Shown piece by piece: positions 21,068 to 33,100 of a stretch of DNA of 64,000 bases. Source of the stretch: Neocallimastix lanati (nom. inval.) (lineage: Eukaryota > Neocallimastigomycota > Neocallimastigomycetes > Neocallimastigales > Neocallimastigaceae); the NCBI GenBank assembly GCA_016946835.1, contig JACVTC010000013.1, forward strand, positions 1,814,501-1,878,500. Direction: 5' to 3'. Each line of letters opens with the position of its first letter. Position 1 is the first letter of the stretch. The position numbers and the translations under genes are program-made. The notes below the pieces were generated by a model. That model did not search any database. It was not told where the DNA came from and saw only the letters and a program-made list of their open reading frames with translations.

Positions 21068-21612
21068 TGATGCAGTATTTAAATAAAAAGAGAATATTAT
21101 CAAGAAATAAAATTAAATATAATAAATAATTAGTTAAATTATATATGTATATTATAATAATAAATAGTAATATAAAAATTATTAAATTTATTTAATTAGT
21201 TAATAGCCAATAGGATTTAATTTATAGTAAATTAGAAATTAGAAATATAAAAGAAAAATTATTATAATTCTTTAAAGAAAAGGAGGTTTTTTTATTTGGA
21301 AAAAAATAGAGATAAAATTGGTTAAAATAAATATATTTGGGGAATATATTTATTTATCAAAAATTTTAATAGTAATAAGTTAGTTAGAAATAAATAATTA
21401 ATAAGATCTTTAATAACATTTTATTATAAAATTTGTATTACGACATAAATAATTTAAATAAATAAATAAAACGACAAAACTATAATTTTTTTTATATTTT
21501 GTTTTAATATTAACGTGTATTGTAATTATATATTTTTATATTAGAATATATTTTTATTTAATACAATCTTGCTAACCACAAAAACATTGATACTTATAAA
21601 AATAACGTATCA
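21068..21612 (+). repeat. 3' LTR of the Ty3/Gypsy element
   Basis: 545 bp, the same limits and length as the 5' LTR (TGATGCAGTATTT to GTATCA), with no difference noticed on reading. It is followed by the TCGA target duplication at 21613-21616. Confidence 0.93.
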
Positions 21613-21616
21613 TCGA
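21613..21616. repeat. Right target-site duplication (TCGA)
   Basis: It matches 12997-13000 on the other side of the element. Confidence 0.75.
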
Positions 21617-22461
21617 TAATACAGAATGAACAAATAATACTAATTGTGCTAGAATAATATAAATTATTCTAACCTTATAGATTATTCTATTCTATATAAT
21701 TGGAACTTTCCAATATTCTTCAAATATTACTAAATAGAAATCTTAAGTTAATAAATCACTAATTAACTTATAATTCCTTTTTGAATTATCGATCCGATTC
21801 CATTATAATGTATTAAAAATCTTTAGCCAAGAATATTGTCCTTGCCCACTTAATATATTAATATTATATTTCTTTTGTATTATGTTATATTGAAAATAAT
21901 CAAATCTATTTAATTAGTTATTAAAATTTTCGTTATCAATTTAAATTTATTTTTAATTACTAAATTTAACTAAACCACAATAAAATATTCTGTATAATCT
22001 CTTTATTTTTATTTTATATATATTAGTATTAAACTATTATTAAATAATTAATAATTCAATAATATATAACTACTATTTATAACAATAATATTATTAACTA
22101 AAATAATAATTCAATTTCAATTTAAATGTTTTATTTATAAAAATAATTAGTAATTAGTTTATTAAAAAAATAGTTAGGCTTTACAAATTTTAATTTGATA
22201 AAAAAATATAAATACATGTAATTTTAGTGAAATAAAATATAATCAATAACTTTCTTTTTATTAAATAAATAAATATATTATTATTTTTCTTTTATAAATT
22301 TAAATAAATAAATAAATATTGATTTTAAAACAAATTATTTTTTTTTTATTGTAATTTTATTATTTGTGTTAATTATTATTATATTCCTAAAATTATATGA
22401 ACCATACCATCGAGATTTTATATATTTTTGAAAAATTTTTTTCCTTAATATTGTAATTTTA
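21617..22461. other. AT-rich spacer, no gene seen
   Basis: This is the continuation of the pre-insertion DNA upstream of tRNA-Glu. It is AT-rich, with a small patch resembling the 35-kb MITE terminus near 22205-22225 (AAATATAAATACATGTAA). No reading frame or RNA gene is recognisable. Confidence 0.4.
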
Positions 22462-24425
22462 AAATGTTGAAATTATAACTGAATTGAAATCTCAATTTCA
22501 GTTATTTACATTTCAATAATTTAAAATATTATTTATTTAATTATAAATAATAAGTAATATATAATTATATAATAAATAATTAATATAAATTCTTGTTTAA
22601 TATTTAAAGGGTTATCTTAGGCCTAATAATTCTGAGAATATTAATAAATAAGGTTATATTAATAATTAATTTCAATGCTACATTTGATATAAAAAAATAT
22701 GTGTAGTAACATATTTGTATATTTAATATTAATTATTAAATATTAAATTTATATCTTTTTGATAATAATTATTTTATTTTATTTTATTTCAATATGTATT
22801 ATTATAATAATTATAATACTTTATTTCATATAAAATTTATATATTTCTATATATTAGAATATATAATTAATATATTACCTATTTCTTATAAATAGATTAA
22901 ATTATTTATATTAGAAATAGAGAACTCTCTTGTAAATTTTTAGGAATTAGAATTATTATTTTAATTGTACGAATATTATAATTTTGTTAATAAAATTTAC
23001 TAAACTACCATTATTTAAAACCCACTGCTTATAAATTATTGCTCATAAAAGTCCCGTATATCACATTTGACGTCACATGTATTTTATTTATATTATGTTT
23101 TTAATTATATAATTAAATATATCTTCATATCTTATTAATATTTATATTACTATATTATTAATATTTTATAATTAAATATTATTATTATGTAACTTACAAA
23201 GATGTAAAAATCTATCTTTTATGTTCTTTGTAAGGTTATTGTAAAATTACCTTAATAGTAATAGTTTATAGATATTTAATTATTAAATAAAGAGAAATTA
23301 TTATAAATAAAAATAATTAAATAATTTTAATTATTAAAGTTTATTATATATAAATTTTTATTAAACTAAACCATTTATATATTTATTATTATTATTATAT
23401 ATCTATATATATAGTATATTACTATATAGACATATTGATTTTGTAAAATTTTAATAAAACATATTATTTTATTTAAATTTAAAACATAAAATATATCAAA
23501 ATCTTAACATAAAATGTTGAAATTATAAATGAATTGAAATCTCAATTTCAGTTATTTACATTTCAATAATTAAAAATATTATTTATCTAATTATAAATAA
23601 TATATAATTATATAATTAATAATTTATATAAATTCTTATTTAATATTTAAAGGGTTATCTTAGGCCTAATAATTCTGAGAATATTAATAAATAAGGTTTA
23701 TATTTATAATTAATTCCAATTCTTCAATTGATATAAAATAAATATGTATAGCAACATATTTGTATATTTAATAATAATTATTAAATATTAAATTTTTATC
23801 TCTTCTGTCAATAATAATATTTGAAATTATAAATGAATTGAAAATCATTAAAAATGTCATTAATAAATAGATTGAAAAGAATTGGTGATAGTGGAGATCC
23901 TTGTCAAATACCTAAAGCATCTAATTTGTATAAAATATTACCTATTGGAATAGAATCATATGCCTTTTTTAAATCTAGAAAAGCAAGGTAAGTTTCTTTA
24001 TTATCATTTTTACGCCTTTGACAAATTTCTCGAATTGGAATAAATAAACCAACACTTTCTTCTTTATTACGAAATCCAAATTGCTCTGACCTAATAAAAT
24101 TATTTTTAAGTCTATATTCCGAAATTCTTTTGGAGACTATTTTCGAAATGAGTTTTATACCATTGTTAATCAGGGAGATGCCTCGATAATTATCACAATC
24201 AGATAGATTATCTCCTTTTTTAGGAATAGATATAATACTTGCTTCATTCCATGTGCTAGGAAATTCTCCATTTCAAATTCTAGAGTATATCTTCTGTAAA
24301 CAATTTAAACCAGAAGCAGAATTATTTACTGAATTTTCGTCATTCGGAGGAATTAAAGCTTTATAAAATTCAATAGGAATTCCATCCGGGAAAATTTAAA
24401 CCATAAATTATATTAAAATCTTAAC
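22462..24425. repeat. Direct duplication of about 1.05 kb, second copy interrupted
   Basis: The segment starting AAAATGTTGAAATTATA at 22462 recurs at 23513 (period about 1051 bp), including AAAGGGTTATCTTAGGCCTA and AGTAACATATTTGTATATTT-like blocks. The second copy is broken near 23844 by a LINE RT fragment. Sequence resembling the end of the unit (AAATTTAAACCATAAA, then AAATCTTAACA) resumes at 24392-24425. Part of the unit (about 23090-23512) also recurs inverted at 56755-57195, so it is a dispersed repeat, perhaps LTR-derived. Confidence 0.6.
23844..24390 (-). pseudogene. LINE reverse-transcriptase fragment with internal deletion
   Basis: The minus strand reads DGIPIEFYKALIPP, NCLQKIYSRI (then a stop), ISIPKKGDNLSDCDNYRGISL, NNFIRSEQFGFRNKEE, FLDLKKAYDSIPIGNILYKLDALGI, then jumps to RQGSPLSPILFNLFINDI. 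It is close to copy 1. About 110 bp between the DALGI and RQG blocks are missing. The fragment has neither the LINE 3' end nor a poly(A), so it arrived by rearrangement, not by normal retrotransposition. Confidence 0.85.
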
Positions 24426-24819
24426 ATTGATAATATTATTATATTTATTTAGAATATTACTTTAAAATATTAATGTAATAGCATATTTCACTCAAAGTAT
24501 TTTTTTTGTTTGAAAAACTATATTAAATTTAGTTGTTATAGTTGTTACGTATCAAAATGTTTATTTTAATATAATTACAAGGTATATATTTTGAATTTTA
24601 TTTTATATTTATATTTTCTTGCTAATTTTTATTGTATATATACAAAGCTTTAGCATATACAACGTGTTAATCTAGTAATATAATTAATTAAATTTATAAC
24701 AGATTCATTGATTTAAGAGTACATTATTAAAAAATAGTTTTCTAAATAAAATTTTAATGAATCTCATGAAAATTTCAATAATTTTTTAATATTTTAATTT
24801 TTTAATATAATAATTAAAC

Positions 24820-24873
<54 letters not shown>

Positions 24874-25208
24874 ATAAAATATATTAAAAATATTAAGAAT
24901 ATATATATTAAAAATAAAAATATTATAAAAAAAATTTACAATATTCTTTCATATTTTTTTATCATAATATACCTAACCCCTAGTAATACTTTTTCATTAT
25001 ATGTAATATATGTAATTATAAATATAATTAATTATTATTATATAAATATTAGGTCATTTAATTTATAATTGTATATTATTATATTCAATTATAATTAATT
25101 TTTTTTTTTTTTTTTTTTTTAATTTATAATTGTATATTATTATATTATAATTATTTTTTTTTTTTTTTTTTTTTAATTTATAATTGTATATTATTATATT
25201 CAATTATA

Positions 25209-25253
<45 letters not shown>

Positions 25254-25640
25254 GTTCACATTATATATTTTATATTTAATATAAAAAATTAATAATTTGA
25301 AAGTATAATATTATTTTTTAAAAAAAAAAAAAAAAAAAAAAAGTAAAAATATTAAAAAAATTTTTATTTATTTATTTATTTATTTATTATTAAATTATTT
25401 TTATCTTTTTACATTTAAATATTAAAGATGATCGTCAAAACGAAAAAAATTTATTATAATTTTATTTAATATTATTGATTATCGCTATTAATAACTATCC
25501 TATCTTTTAAGATAAAATAGTTAATATTTTTATTTAATTATTATTCAAATTATTATATAATAATTTCAATTAATTATTAATTATTTTCAATTAAGAAAAA
25601 TTTCATTTTTAAGTTATTCATATTTAATGTTTTATTTAAT
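24426..25640. other. AT-rich spacer downstream of pyruvate formate-lyase
   Basis: It holds a poly(A) (about 24822-24871), three tandem units of AATTTATAATTGTATATTAT plus poly(T) starting at 25060, 25121 and 25175 (ending about 25250), and another A tract near 25320. No gene is seen. The last 100 bp should contain the 3' UTR of the minus-strand pfl gene. Confidence 0.5.
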
Positions 25641-28070
25641 TTACATCTTTTCGTGGAAGGTACGAGCAATAACTTCTTTTTGTTGAGCTGGAGTTAACTT
25701 AACAAAGTTAACAGCATAACCAGAAACACGAATAGTAAGGTTTGGATAGTTTTCTGGATGAGCCATGGCGTCTTCTAAGGTCTCACGCTTAAGAACGTTA
25801 ACATTAAGATGGTGAGCACCCTTACTAAAGTAACCATCTAATAAACCTGAAAGGTTACCTTGGCGTTCCTTTAAGGTCTTACCGATGGTATTTGGAACAA
25901 TAGAGAAGGTATTAGAAATACCATCCATACAGGAATCGTAATTAACCTTAGCAACAGAAGAAAGAGAAGCAACAGCACCAGAGAATTCACGACCATGCAT
26001 TGGATTACAACCTGGAGCAAATGGTTGACCAGCCTTACGACCATCTGGGGTAGAACCTGTCTTCTTACCATAAACAACATTAGAGGTAATGGTAAGAATA
26101 GAAAGAGTATGAGTAGCTCCACGGTAGGTTGGAGTTTTTCTTAATTTAGTAATAAGCTTATCAGTAACAGTACGAGCAAAGAAATCAACACGATCATCAT
26201 CATTACCGAATTTTGGGAATTCACCTTCAACCTTGAAATCAACAGTTAAACCAGTCTTTGGGTCTCGAATTGGTGTGACCTTAGCATACTTTATAGCAGA
26301 GAAGGAATCAGCTACTACAGAAAGACCAGCAACACCAAAGGCCATAAGACGACGAACATCAGTATCATGAAGAGCCATTTGAAGAGATTCATAACAATAT
26401 TGATCGTGACAGAAGTGAATAACATTCATAGTGTTGACATAAAGCTTAGCAATCCAGTCCATTGCTTTATCATAAGTTTCCCACATCCAATCAAATGGAA
26501 TTGGACCATCTGGAACTGGACCAAAATCTGGACCAACTTGCTTACCAGTTCTTTCATCCTTACCATGATTAAGAACATAAAGCATAAGTTTAGCAAGGTT
26601 GCAACGAGCACCAAAGAATTGCATATCCTTACCAATTCTCATGGCAGAGACACAGCAAGCAATTCCGTAGTCATCACCGAATCTGGCTGACATAAGAGCA
26701 TCAGATTCATATTGAATAGATGATGTATCAATAGAAACTTTAGTAGCGAAATCTTTGAAGTTCTTTGGAAGGTTCTTGTTCCAGAGGACAGTGATGTTTG
26801 GTTCTGGAGCTGGACCTAAGTTATAAAGTGTATTAAGAACACGGAAGGAAGTCTTGGTAACTAAAGTACGACCATCACTTCCCATACCACCAAGAGACAT
26901 AGTAACCCAAGTTGGATCACCAGCAAATAAATCGTTGTATTCTGGAGTACGTAAATGACGAGCGAAACGTAATTTTAAGATAAGATTATCAACAATTTCT
27001 TGAGCTTCAGCTTCAGTGATAACACCATTCTTTAAGTCATTTTCAAAGAAACAATCAAGGAAGGCATCAACACGACCAAGAGACATGGCAGCACCATCTT
27101 GTTCCTTAATTGAACCTAAATAACCGAAGTAAACAAATTGAGTAGCTTCTCTAGCATTCTTAGCTGGCTTTGAAATATCAATTCCATAGGACTTAGCCAT
27201 TTGAGTAAGTTGCTTAAGAGCTTTAACTTGATCAGCAACTTCACCAATTAATTTCATGGTTGGTTCATCCATTTGCTTCTTTTGTAATTCGGCTTTATCT
27301 TTTTCCTTTTGGGCAATAAGACGGTCAGTACCATAAAGAGCAACACGACGGTAATCACCAATAATACGACCACGACCGTAACCATCTGGTAAACCAGTCA
27401 TGATAGCATTAGAACGACCAGCTCTCATTTCCTTAGAGTAGATATCAAAGACAGCAGTGTTGTGAGTCTTACGATAATCAGTGAAAATGTGTTCAACTTC
27501 TTTATCCATTGGAACATTAACAGCCTTAAGAGCGTTCTTGACCATGTTAACACCACCAAATGGTTTAATGGCTCTCTTAAGTGGAACATCAGTTTGGTAA
27601 CCATAGATAACTTCATTTTCTTTGTCAAGGTATCCTGGTTTATGAGAGGTAATGGTGGATGGAGTGTGTGGATCAACATCATATAAACCACCATTAGCAC
27701 GTTCCTTGGCTAAGTATTCTTCAGCCTTAGCGAAAAGTTTCTTAGTTTTTTCAGTTGGACCAGCTAGGAAAGAAGCATCACCTTCATATGGAGTATAGTG
27801 CTTCTTAATCCAACCTTCGACATCAATTTCACTCTTAGCAGCAGCATCTTTAGTAATACATGGAGCTTGAGTAGCATAAGTTTTAGTTTGAACAGATGGG
27901 ATGGAAGACTTCTTAGAAGTCTTAGTATTAAGTCCAGTAGTATTCTTCATAGAAGTGGTGTGGAGTGAACGAGCTACTCTAACACCGGCAACTTTAGTAG
28001 CAGCAACAGCAGTAACTGAAGTTGACTTAGAAATAGCATTATTTATTTGGTATAAAGTTAGACTTTCCAT
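25641..28070 (-). CDS. pflB: Pyruvate formate-lyase, probably hydrogenosomal
   Basis: The 809-residue glycyl-radical enzyme converts pyruvate and CoA to acetyl-CoA and formate, the key anaerobic pyruvate step in these fungi. The catalytic Cys pair is C472-C473 ([10 protein letters not shown]) and the radical Gly is G784 in RVSGYAV, 26 residues from the C-terminus. The first ~75 residues lie before the bacterial-type domain, are rich in Ser, Thr, Ala, Arg and Lys with few acids, and include [10 protein letters not shown]. That is a hydrogenosomal or mitochondrial-type presequence; anaerobic chytrid enzymes are known in both the cytosol and hydrogenosomes. No intron is needed. Codons are strongly biased (preferred CCA, AAG, AAC, GGT), as in the aldolase and unlike nearby transposons. 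The ATG at 28068-28070 is the only sensible start and is followed at once by the presequence. A dedicated activating enzyme is required but is not in this window. Confidence 0.96.
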   Translation of the reverse strand: MESLTLYQINNAISKSTSVTAVAATKVAGVRVARSLHTTSMKNTTGLNTKTSKKSSIPSVQTKTYATQAPCITKDAAAKSEIDVEGWIKKHYTPYEGDASFLAGPTEKTKKLFAKAEEYLAKERANGGLYDVDPHTPSTITSHKPGYLDKENEVIYGYQTDVPLKRAIKPFGGVNMVKNALKAVNVPMDKEVEHIFTDYRKTHNTAVFDIYSKEMRAGRSNAIMTGLPDGYGRGRIIGDYRRVALYGTDRLIAQKEKDKAELQKKQMDEPTMKLIGEVADQVKALKQLTQMAKSYGIDISKPAKNAREATQFVYFGYLGSIKEQDGAAMSLGRVDAFLDCFFENDLKNGVITEAEAQEIVDNLILKLRFARHLRTPEYNDLFAGDPTWVTMSLGGMGSDGRTLVTKTSFRVLNTLYNLGPAPEPNITVLWNKNLPKNFKDFATKVSIDTSSIQYESDALMSARFGDDYGIACCVSAMRIGKDMQFFGARCNLAKLMLYVLNHGKDERTGKQVGPDFGPVPDGPIPFDWMWETYDKAMDWIAKLYVNTMNVIHFCHDQYCYESLQMALHDTDVRRLMAFGVAGLSVVADSFSAIKYAKVTPIRDPKTGLTVDFKVEGEFPKFGNDDDRVDFFARTVTDKLITKLRKTPTYRGATHTLSILTITSNVVYGKKTGSTPDGRKAGQPFAPGCNPMHGREFSGAVASLSSVAKVNYDSCMDGISNTFSIVPNTIGKTLKERQGNLSGLLDGYFSKGAHHLNVNVLKRETLEDAMAHPENYPNLTIRVSGYAVNFVKLTPAQQKEVIARTFHEKM

Positions 28071-30366
28071 TTTTATTTTTATTTTATTTATTAAAAATTT
28101 TTATTTATTTTAATTTTTTTTTTTATTATTAATTATTAGTTTATAATTTTTTTAATTTTTTATATAAGAGTTTTATTATTTAATATTGATTTTTAATTTT
28201 ATTAATTCTTAAATTTTTTTTTACTTTCAAATTATTATTAAATTTAATTTATAAAATATATTTTTTTTTGAAGAAATCTTTCATATTTATATATTAAAAA
28301 ATGTTAAATTTTTATTTTTTAAATCTTTTTTTTTTTTTTTGTTATTAAACTTAAACGTGGTAAATTCCAATTAAAAAATTATTGGATTTAAATTATAATT
28401 AATTTTATAATATATTAAAATATATTCTAATATATTTCGGTAAATATATAATTTTAATAATTAACCGTTAAAAAAAATTTCGTAATAAAATCCATAAATT
28501 AACATATAATAAATTTTAATTAATATAAATTTAATTAATAATTATTTTTTATAGTGTTTACGACCATTTCATTATATATTTTTATTTATATAAATAATAT
28601 AAAAAAATGAAAGGAATTATATAAATTAGCCTAATAAAAATATCCATTTGTAATAAAAATAAATAACCCATTAAACTAAAAATTAATGAATATAAATTTT
28701 AATTAGTTCAATTAAAAAAAATTATTTTTTAAAACAAGAACATTTATTAATAATATTATTCAATTCATATAAAATATTAAAATTAATAATTTTCGTTTAA
28801 TTACTTGTTAACTTTCACTTATATATTATGTTTTACTTTTGAAAAAAACTACCAAAAATAAAACAAAAAAATTAAAATTAATTCAAATAAATCCTTTAGT
28901 AGTTTCTATTTTAATATTAATTTTTAATAATCATAATTAAAAAATAAATAAATAATTATCTTAAAAAAAAAAAAAAAAAAAAAAAGAAAGAAAGAAAAAG
29001 GAAAGCTTTCCTGAAATTAATTTTATTTATTAATTATAACAATATAAATTTAAATATATTACTTTTATTCTTCCAAAAGAACTATAAATATTTTATTAAA
29101 ATTTTATTTTAGAGAGTATTTTTTTTATAACATCTCATGTTGTTATGTAAAAATAACTATATTTTTAACTTTATTATATCTAATTTAAATATTTATTAAA
29201 TTTATTATTAAATATTAAGCATAATAATATATATGATATTATAAAAGAAAATACAATAATTTATGATAGTAAAAAAAATATAATAGTACTTAGGATATAA
29301 AAAATATATATATATATACTCTATTATGTTAATTATTGAAATGATTAAATGAATGTATTAATTTGTGTAAAATTTATGTTACGACTGAAATTTTTCTTAA
29401 AAAGCTATTTTATATATAATAATTTTTAAATTATATCAATTTTATATAAATATTTTTTGACTTAGAGTTAAAATATATATGATATATTAAGATAAAACAA
29501 ATAAGAAATTTGGTATTAATATTTTTTTTATAATACATTCTTTTTATTATTTTCAATATTATTTTCAATATTACATAATTACATTTTTGAATTTAAATTA
29601 TATTTCATTATTTTAATAATCTTTAATATCATATAATTTAATTTATGAATTTAATATGTTTATATGTTTGAAACACATATAATCAATATAAAAAATTAAA
29701 ATACTTTAATTATATTTTTATTACTTTCCTCTTTAAAAAAAAAAATTAATTATATTTTTATTACCTTATTTCTTTAAAAAAAATATAATTAATTTTAATA
29801 TTAAATTGTCATATATCATAATATTATAATCAGTTTTATCTATGAAAAATACTTAGTATTAATGAATAGTAAATCAAATATATATATATATATATTTATG
29901 TATATGTAGCTATTTATTATATTATCGTATAAAAAAAGTAATATTTATAGTAAAAAATATTAAAAAAAAAATTATAAAATAATCAATTATAATTATTACA
30001 AAATAATAAATAATATATTATAATTTTTAGTATGTAATTAAAAATAGTTTAATAATATAATTTATCATATGCTATAAAAAACTTTTTAGAAAGAAATAAA
30101 AATAGTTTAGGATGAAAATAAAAAAAAAAATAAACATTTCATAAATCATTTAGTTCCATTAAATAAAATATATTAATTTAGCCATATTAAATTAAATAAT
30201 ATTATGAATTTCAATGTTTTGAATATTTATTTTGTTTATTTATTTGAAACGAAAGACTTATTTTAATATTTAAAATTATTGATGAAAGTTGTAATAAAAT
30301 AAAAGTATAAATTAAAGTTATAATTACATTAAATTGTAAACAAAGTTTTAACAAAAATTAAAATAA

Positions 30367-30397
<31 letters not shown>

Positions 30398-30400
30398 TTA
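28071..30400. other. Promoter side of pfl and long AT-rich spacer
   Basis: The first few hundred bases upstream of the pfl start are T-rich on the plus strand (A-rich on the coding strand) and must hold its promoter. No motif stands out from composition. The rest is AT-rich with A tracts (about 28962-28984), a GAAA-rich patch near 28985-29000, and a T30 run (30367-30390) just before the MITE. No gene or RNA was found. Confidence 0.45.
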
Positions 30401-30971
30401 GGGAGTAATTCCGTGAGAGTTGCATTTCGCCAAGTAGTTTGTCATTAAAATTCCACATGTTAAAATGTAACTCTCTCTATTATTCATAATATTTAATTAA
30501 AAAAAAATAAATAAATATTATTAATATTGATATTATTTATTTTTAATATTTAAATAACATCAATATAAATAATATTTTATTTATTTGTTCATGAGAAAAG
30601 TATATGTGTTTTTAAAATAAAACTTTATTTAATTTTTTTATTTATTTAATACATAAATTTTATTAATGTAAAGAACTCATTTTTTAAGATAATAAAAATA
30701 ATTATTTTTTATAGTAAAAATTACATATTTAATCATGTGATAATTCTATGAATTAATACACATAGATAAATGTTACACAACATAAAAATATAATAAAAAA
30801 TATAAGATAAGAATATAATATTGATAATAATATAAGAATATAAAAATATAATATTAATAATATAAAAATATAAAATAAAATGTGATTATTTAGTTCATAA
30901 TAATTTTCAAATGTAACATAATTATAATACGCCACTTGGCGAAATGCAACTTGGCGAAATTCCCACTCTCC
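30401..30971. mobile_element. MITE with TTGCATTTCGCCAAG-type terminal inverted repeats
   Basis: The left end reads GAGAGTTGCATTTCGCCAAG (about 30413-30432) and the right end carries CTTGGCGAAATGCAACTTGG (about 30937-30956) before CCACTCTCC. These form imperfect terminal inverted repeats. The inside is AT-rich and non-coding. The termini match the MITE at 33935-34538, which has a 9-bp target duplication; here no clean duplication was found. It is probably a non-autonomous MULE derivative. Confidence 0.65.
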
Positions 30972-32151
30972 ATAATATTATGTATCACAAGGGTTAGAAT
31001 AATGTTAATATATAATTTATTCTGAACGTGGCTTATTTAAATTATATTTAATTTGGAAGATATAATAAATAATTGAAATTAAATTATTCATGAATTTCAA
31101 AATTATTCTTTGAATTATTAATATATTCTTTTTGGAAAAATTTTAAAATTTTTTGTAGTATTGTTCATTGTTGACAAGCTAAATTTTTTTGAATTATTTG
31201 AAACAAATTTTTTGCAATTTTTTCTGGAATTTGGATTACGTTTTTTGTTCAATTTTAGATATAAATATGACTTTTTATTTTTGATTTTCATGTTGCTACT
31301 ATAATAATTCATATAAATTTTAAATTTTGTATATTTTGCATCATTATTTTGGGAGTTATTTATGGTTGAATCTACCAAATTGTTTTGTTTACATTAAATT
31401 TTTAATTAAAAAAAATATTTTTATTAAAATTTGGATTATATAATTTATTTTAAATAAATTTTTTATTAAATTTTTTATAATTTTTTGATAATTTTTTTTT
31501 TTTTTTTAAAATTTATTGAAATTTAAATCTGAAAAAATAATTTTGTTGCCATAATTGTAAGATAAATTATATTTTTTTCACTTATTTATTCCAAAGAAAT
31601 AAATAAGTAGGAATTTTATCAGATACTAAGAATTTTTCTTTAAAAGTAATTAAATAAATTGAATTGTTTATTGAGATCTTTGTTTGAAAATAAAGTTTAA
31701 TATATTCATTAATTTTTGCTGAACCATTAATTTCTTTTATTTAAATAATGTTGGTGGTAGTTTGTGTCTTTAAATTTAATTTTTAATTAATTCCTTTGAA
31801 ATGAAATTGCGATATGAACCGCTATCTAGAATTGATTCATATTCTAATTTATTCTGATCTTTTAAGATTACAATTTAAGTTGTTTAATTTTGCTGGAATT
31901 TTACTATTAAATTTGTAAAAAGTTTCTGGAATTTCCGGAATTGAATTGGAGTCTTATTTAATTGGAAAGTTATATGATAAAAACTTTTGATTATGATATT
32001 CAATGATTCCCTTTGATGTTCATTTAGTAACTTTTTGAGCTAATATTGTTGGTTTTACTAATCTCATTATTTCTCTTATTATTACTACTCCGCCTGTTGA
32101 AATAATTTTTGTAATAATTATTATTATAAATGTTTATAATTATTTTTATAA
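30972..32151. other. AT-rich DNA, probably decayed pol-side remains of the Gypsy element
   Basis: 31000-31500 shows nothing recognisable. From about 31560 to 32150 the base composition becomes less repetitive and adjoins the 3' end of the minus-strand gag remnant, so it is probably decayed sequence of the same element. I could not align it to a protease or RT with confidence. Confidence 0.35.
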
Positions 32152-33100
32152 CTAGAACGATTGTTTGAATTTTCTCTTCTTGATATTCTTGTTAGTGTTG
32201 GATTGTCTAATTGTATTTTTGATATTAATAGAATTTTCAAATAAAATACAGGTTGTAATAATACTTTCTAAAGTGGTTGGAAATACTTCTGATTTTTGAA
32301 TTTCTTCTTGATCTCTTGGATGTAAGCCATTATAAAATATTAAAGTCAAAGGTTCTTCTTCCCATTTAAATAAGCGAGTGTAATTTCTAAATTCATCAAT
32401 GTAATCGTTTAATTTGCCATAAGTTAATTTTAATGAAATTAATTTAATTTTTGCCAATTTATAACTAGCAACATTAGAAAAAGTAGCTTTTAAACCAGTT
32501 AATAATTCATACATAGAACCTGGTTTAATATTATCCTTATATTTGGTTAAATACCATTTTCTTGATGAATCTCTTAAACGAGATTTAACAAAATTAATTT
32601 TTGTTTCTTCAGGTAAATATCGATTCGGAGTAGTCCTAAAAGTATCTTCACAGAGTTGGCAAAACAGTTCGGTTTCGGATGGTTTTCCTGAAAAGAATCC
32701 TAGTTCAGGGACTTGAATTAAAGGGGCAGAAATTTTAACTTTCATGATTACATCTCTATCTAAATCATAGCTAATAATAGAAGAATTATTGTCTACGTCA
32801 TAGTTTTCAGGTAGAGGTCTTGGAGTATCAAATCTTTCATATCCTTGTGGATCGTGGTTATTAGAATTTAATCTTTGGTTCATACTTTCAATTATATTAG
32901 TAATATTATTTAATCTAACTTCCATTTGTTCATGTTAGTGGTTAAATCCTTATGAGAAACAAAGTTTGTTTGTACACCATCAATAATATCAGCAGCAGTC
33001 TTAGTAACATCTTGTCTTAGTTGTTCAACTTCTTCAGCCATAGGAATCTCAAAAGTAGCAGTGGTAGCTCAAAAAGAATTTTCAAACATCTTAAGGTAAC
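32152..33100 (-). pseudogene. Ty3/Gypsy gag remnant (frameshifted)
   Basis: The main frame (257 codons, 32925 to 32152) has the Retrotrans_gag pattern: VPELGFFSGKPSE, FVKSRLRDSSRKWY, ELLTGLKATF, LKLTYGKLNDYIDEFRNY and FYNGLHPRDQEEI. This resembles Gag of chromovirus-like Metaviridae, not the Asn-rich Gag at 13714. Upstream, another frame reads MAEEVEQLRQDVTKTAAD and VSHKDLTTNMNK and would join the main frame after a single-base shift near 32925. A TGA lies about 10 codons before that ATG. A basic KKRKFK tail precedes the stop. No zinc knuckle is visible. It is non-functional. Confidence 0.75.

Larger units (their letters stand above)
13001..21612 (+). mobile_element. Near-intact Ty3/Gypsy LTR retrotransposon beside tRNA-Glu
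   Basis: The order is LTR (545 bp), primer site, gag, frameshift site, pol (protease, RT, RNase H, integrase), a 1.4-kb AT-rich 3' region, polypurine tract and LTR (545 bp). The LTRs appear the same base for base where I compared them, are of equal length and begin TGATGC and end GTATCA. A TCGA duplication flanks the element. The domain order RT-RNase H-integrase places it in Ty3/Gypsy (Metaviridae). The integrase ends in a GPY/F-type module without a chromodomain. One nonsense codon in gag is the only coding defect seen. Equal LTRs imply a recent insertion. Confidence 0.93.

Noticed and set aside
23065-23080. TGACGTCA palindrome as a CREB/ATF-type regulatory site
   Set aside because: A single 8-bp match in a dispersed repeat with no adjacent gene; not enough evidence.
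26426-26635. Frames antisense or out of phase to pyruvate formate-lyase
   Set aside because: Codon-biased genes open shadow frames; the 809-residue frame has all active-site motifs.
30753-30935. 60-codon Tyr/Phe/Ile-rich frame
   Set aside because: It lies inside a MITE and is AT-rich noise.
31118-31378. 86-codon Asn/Lys-rich minus-strand frame
   Set aside because: Composition expected of AT-rich DNA; no domain and no second copy to test conservation.
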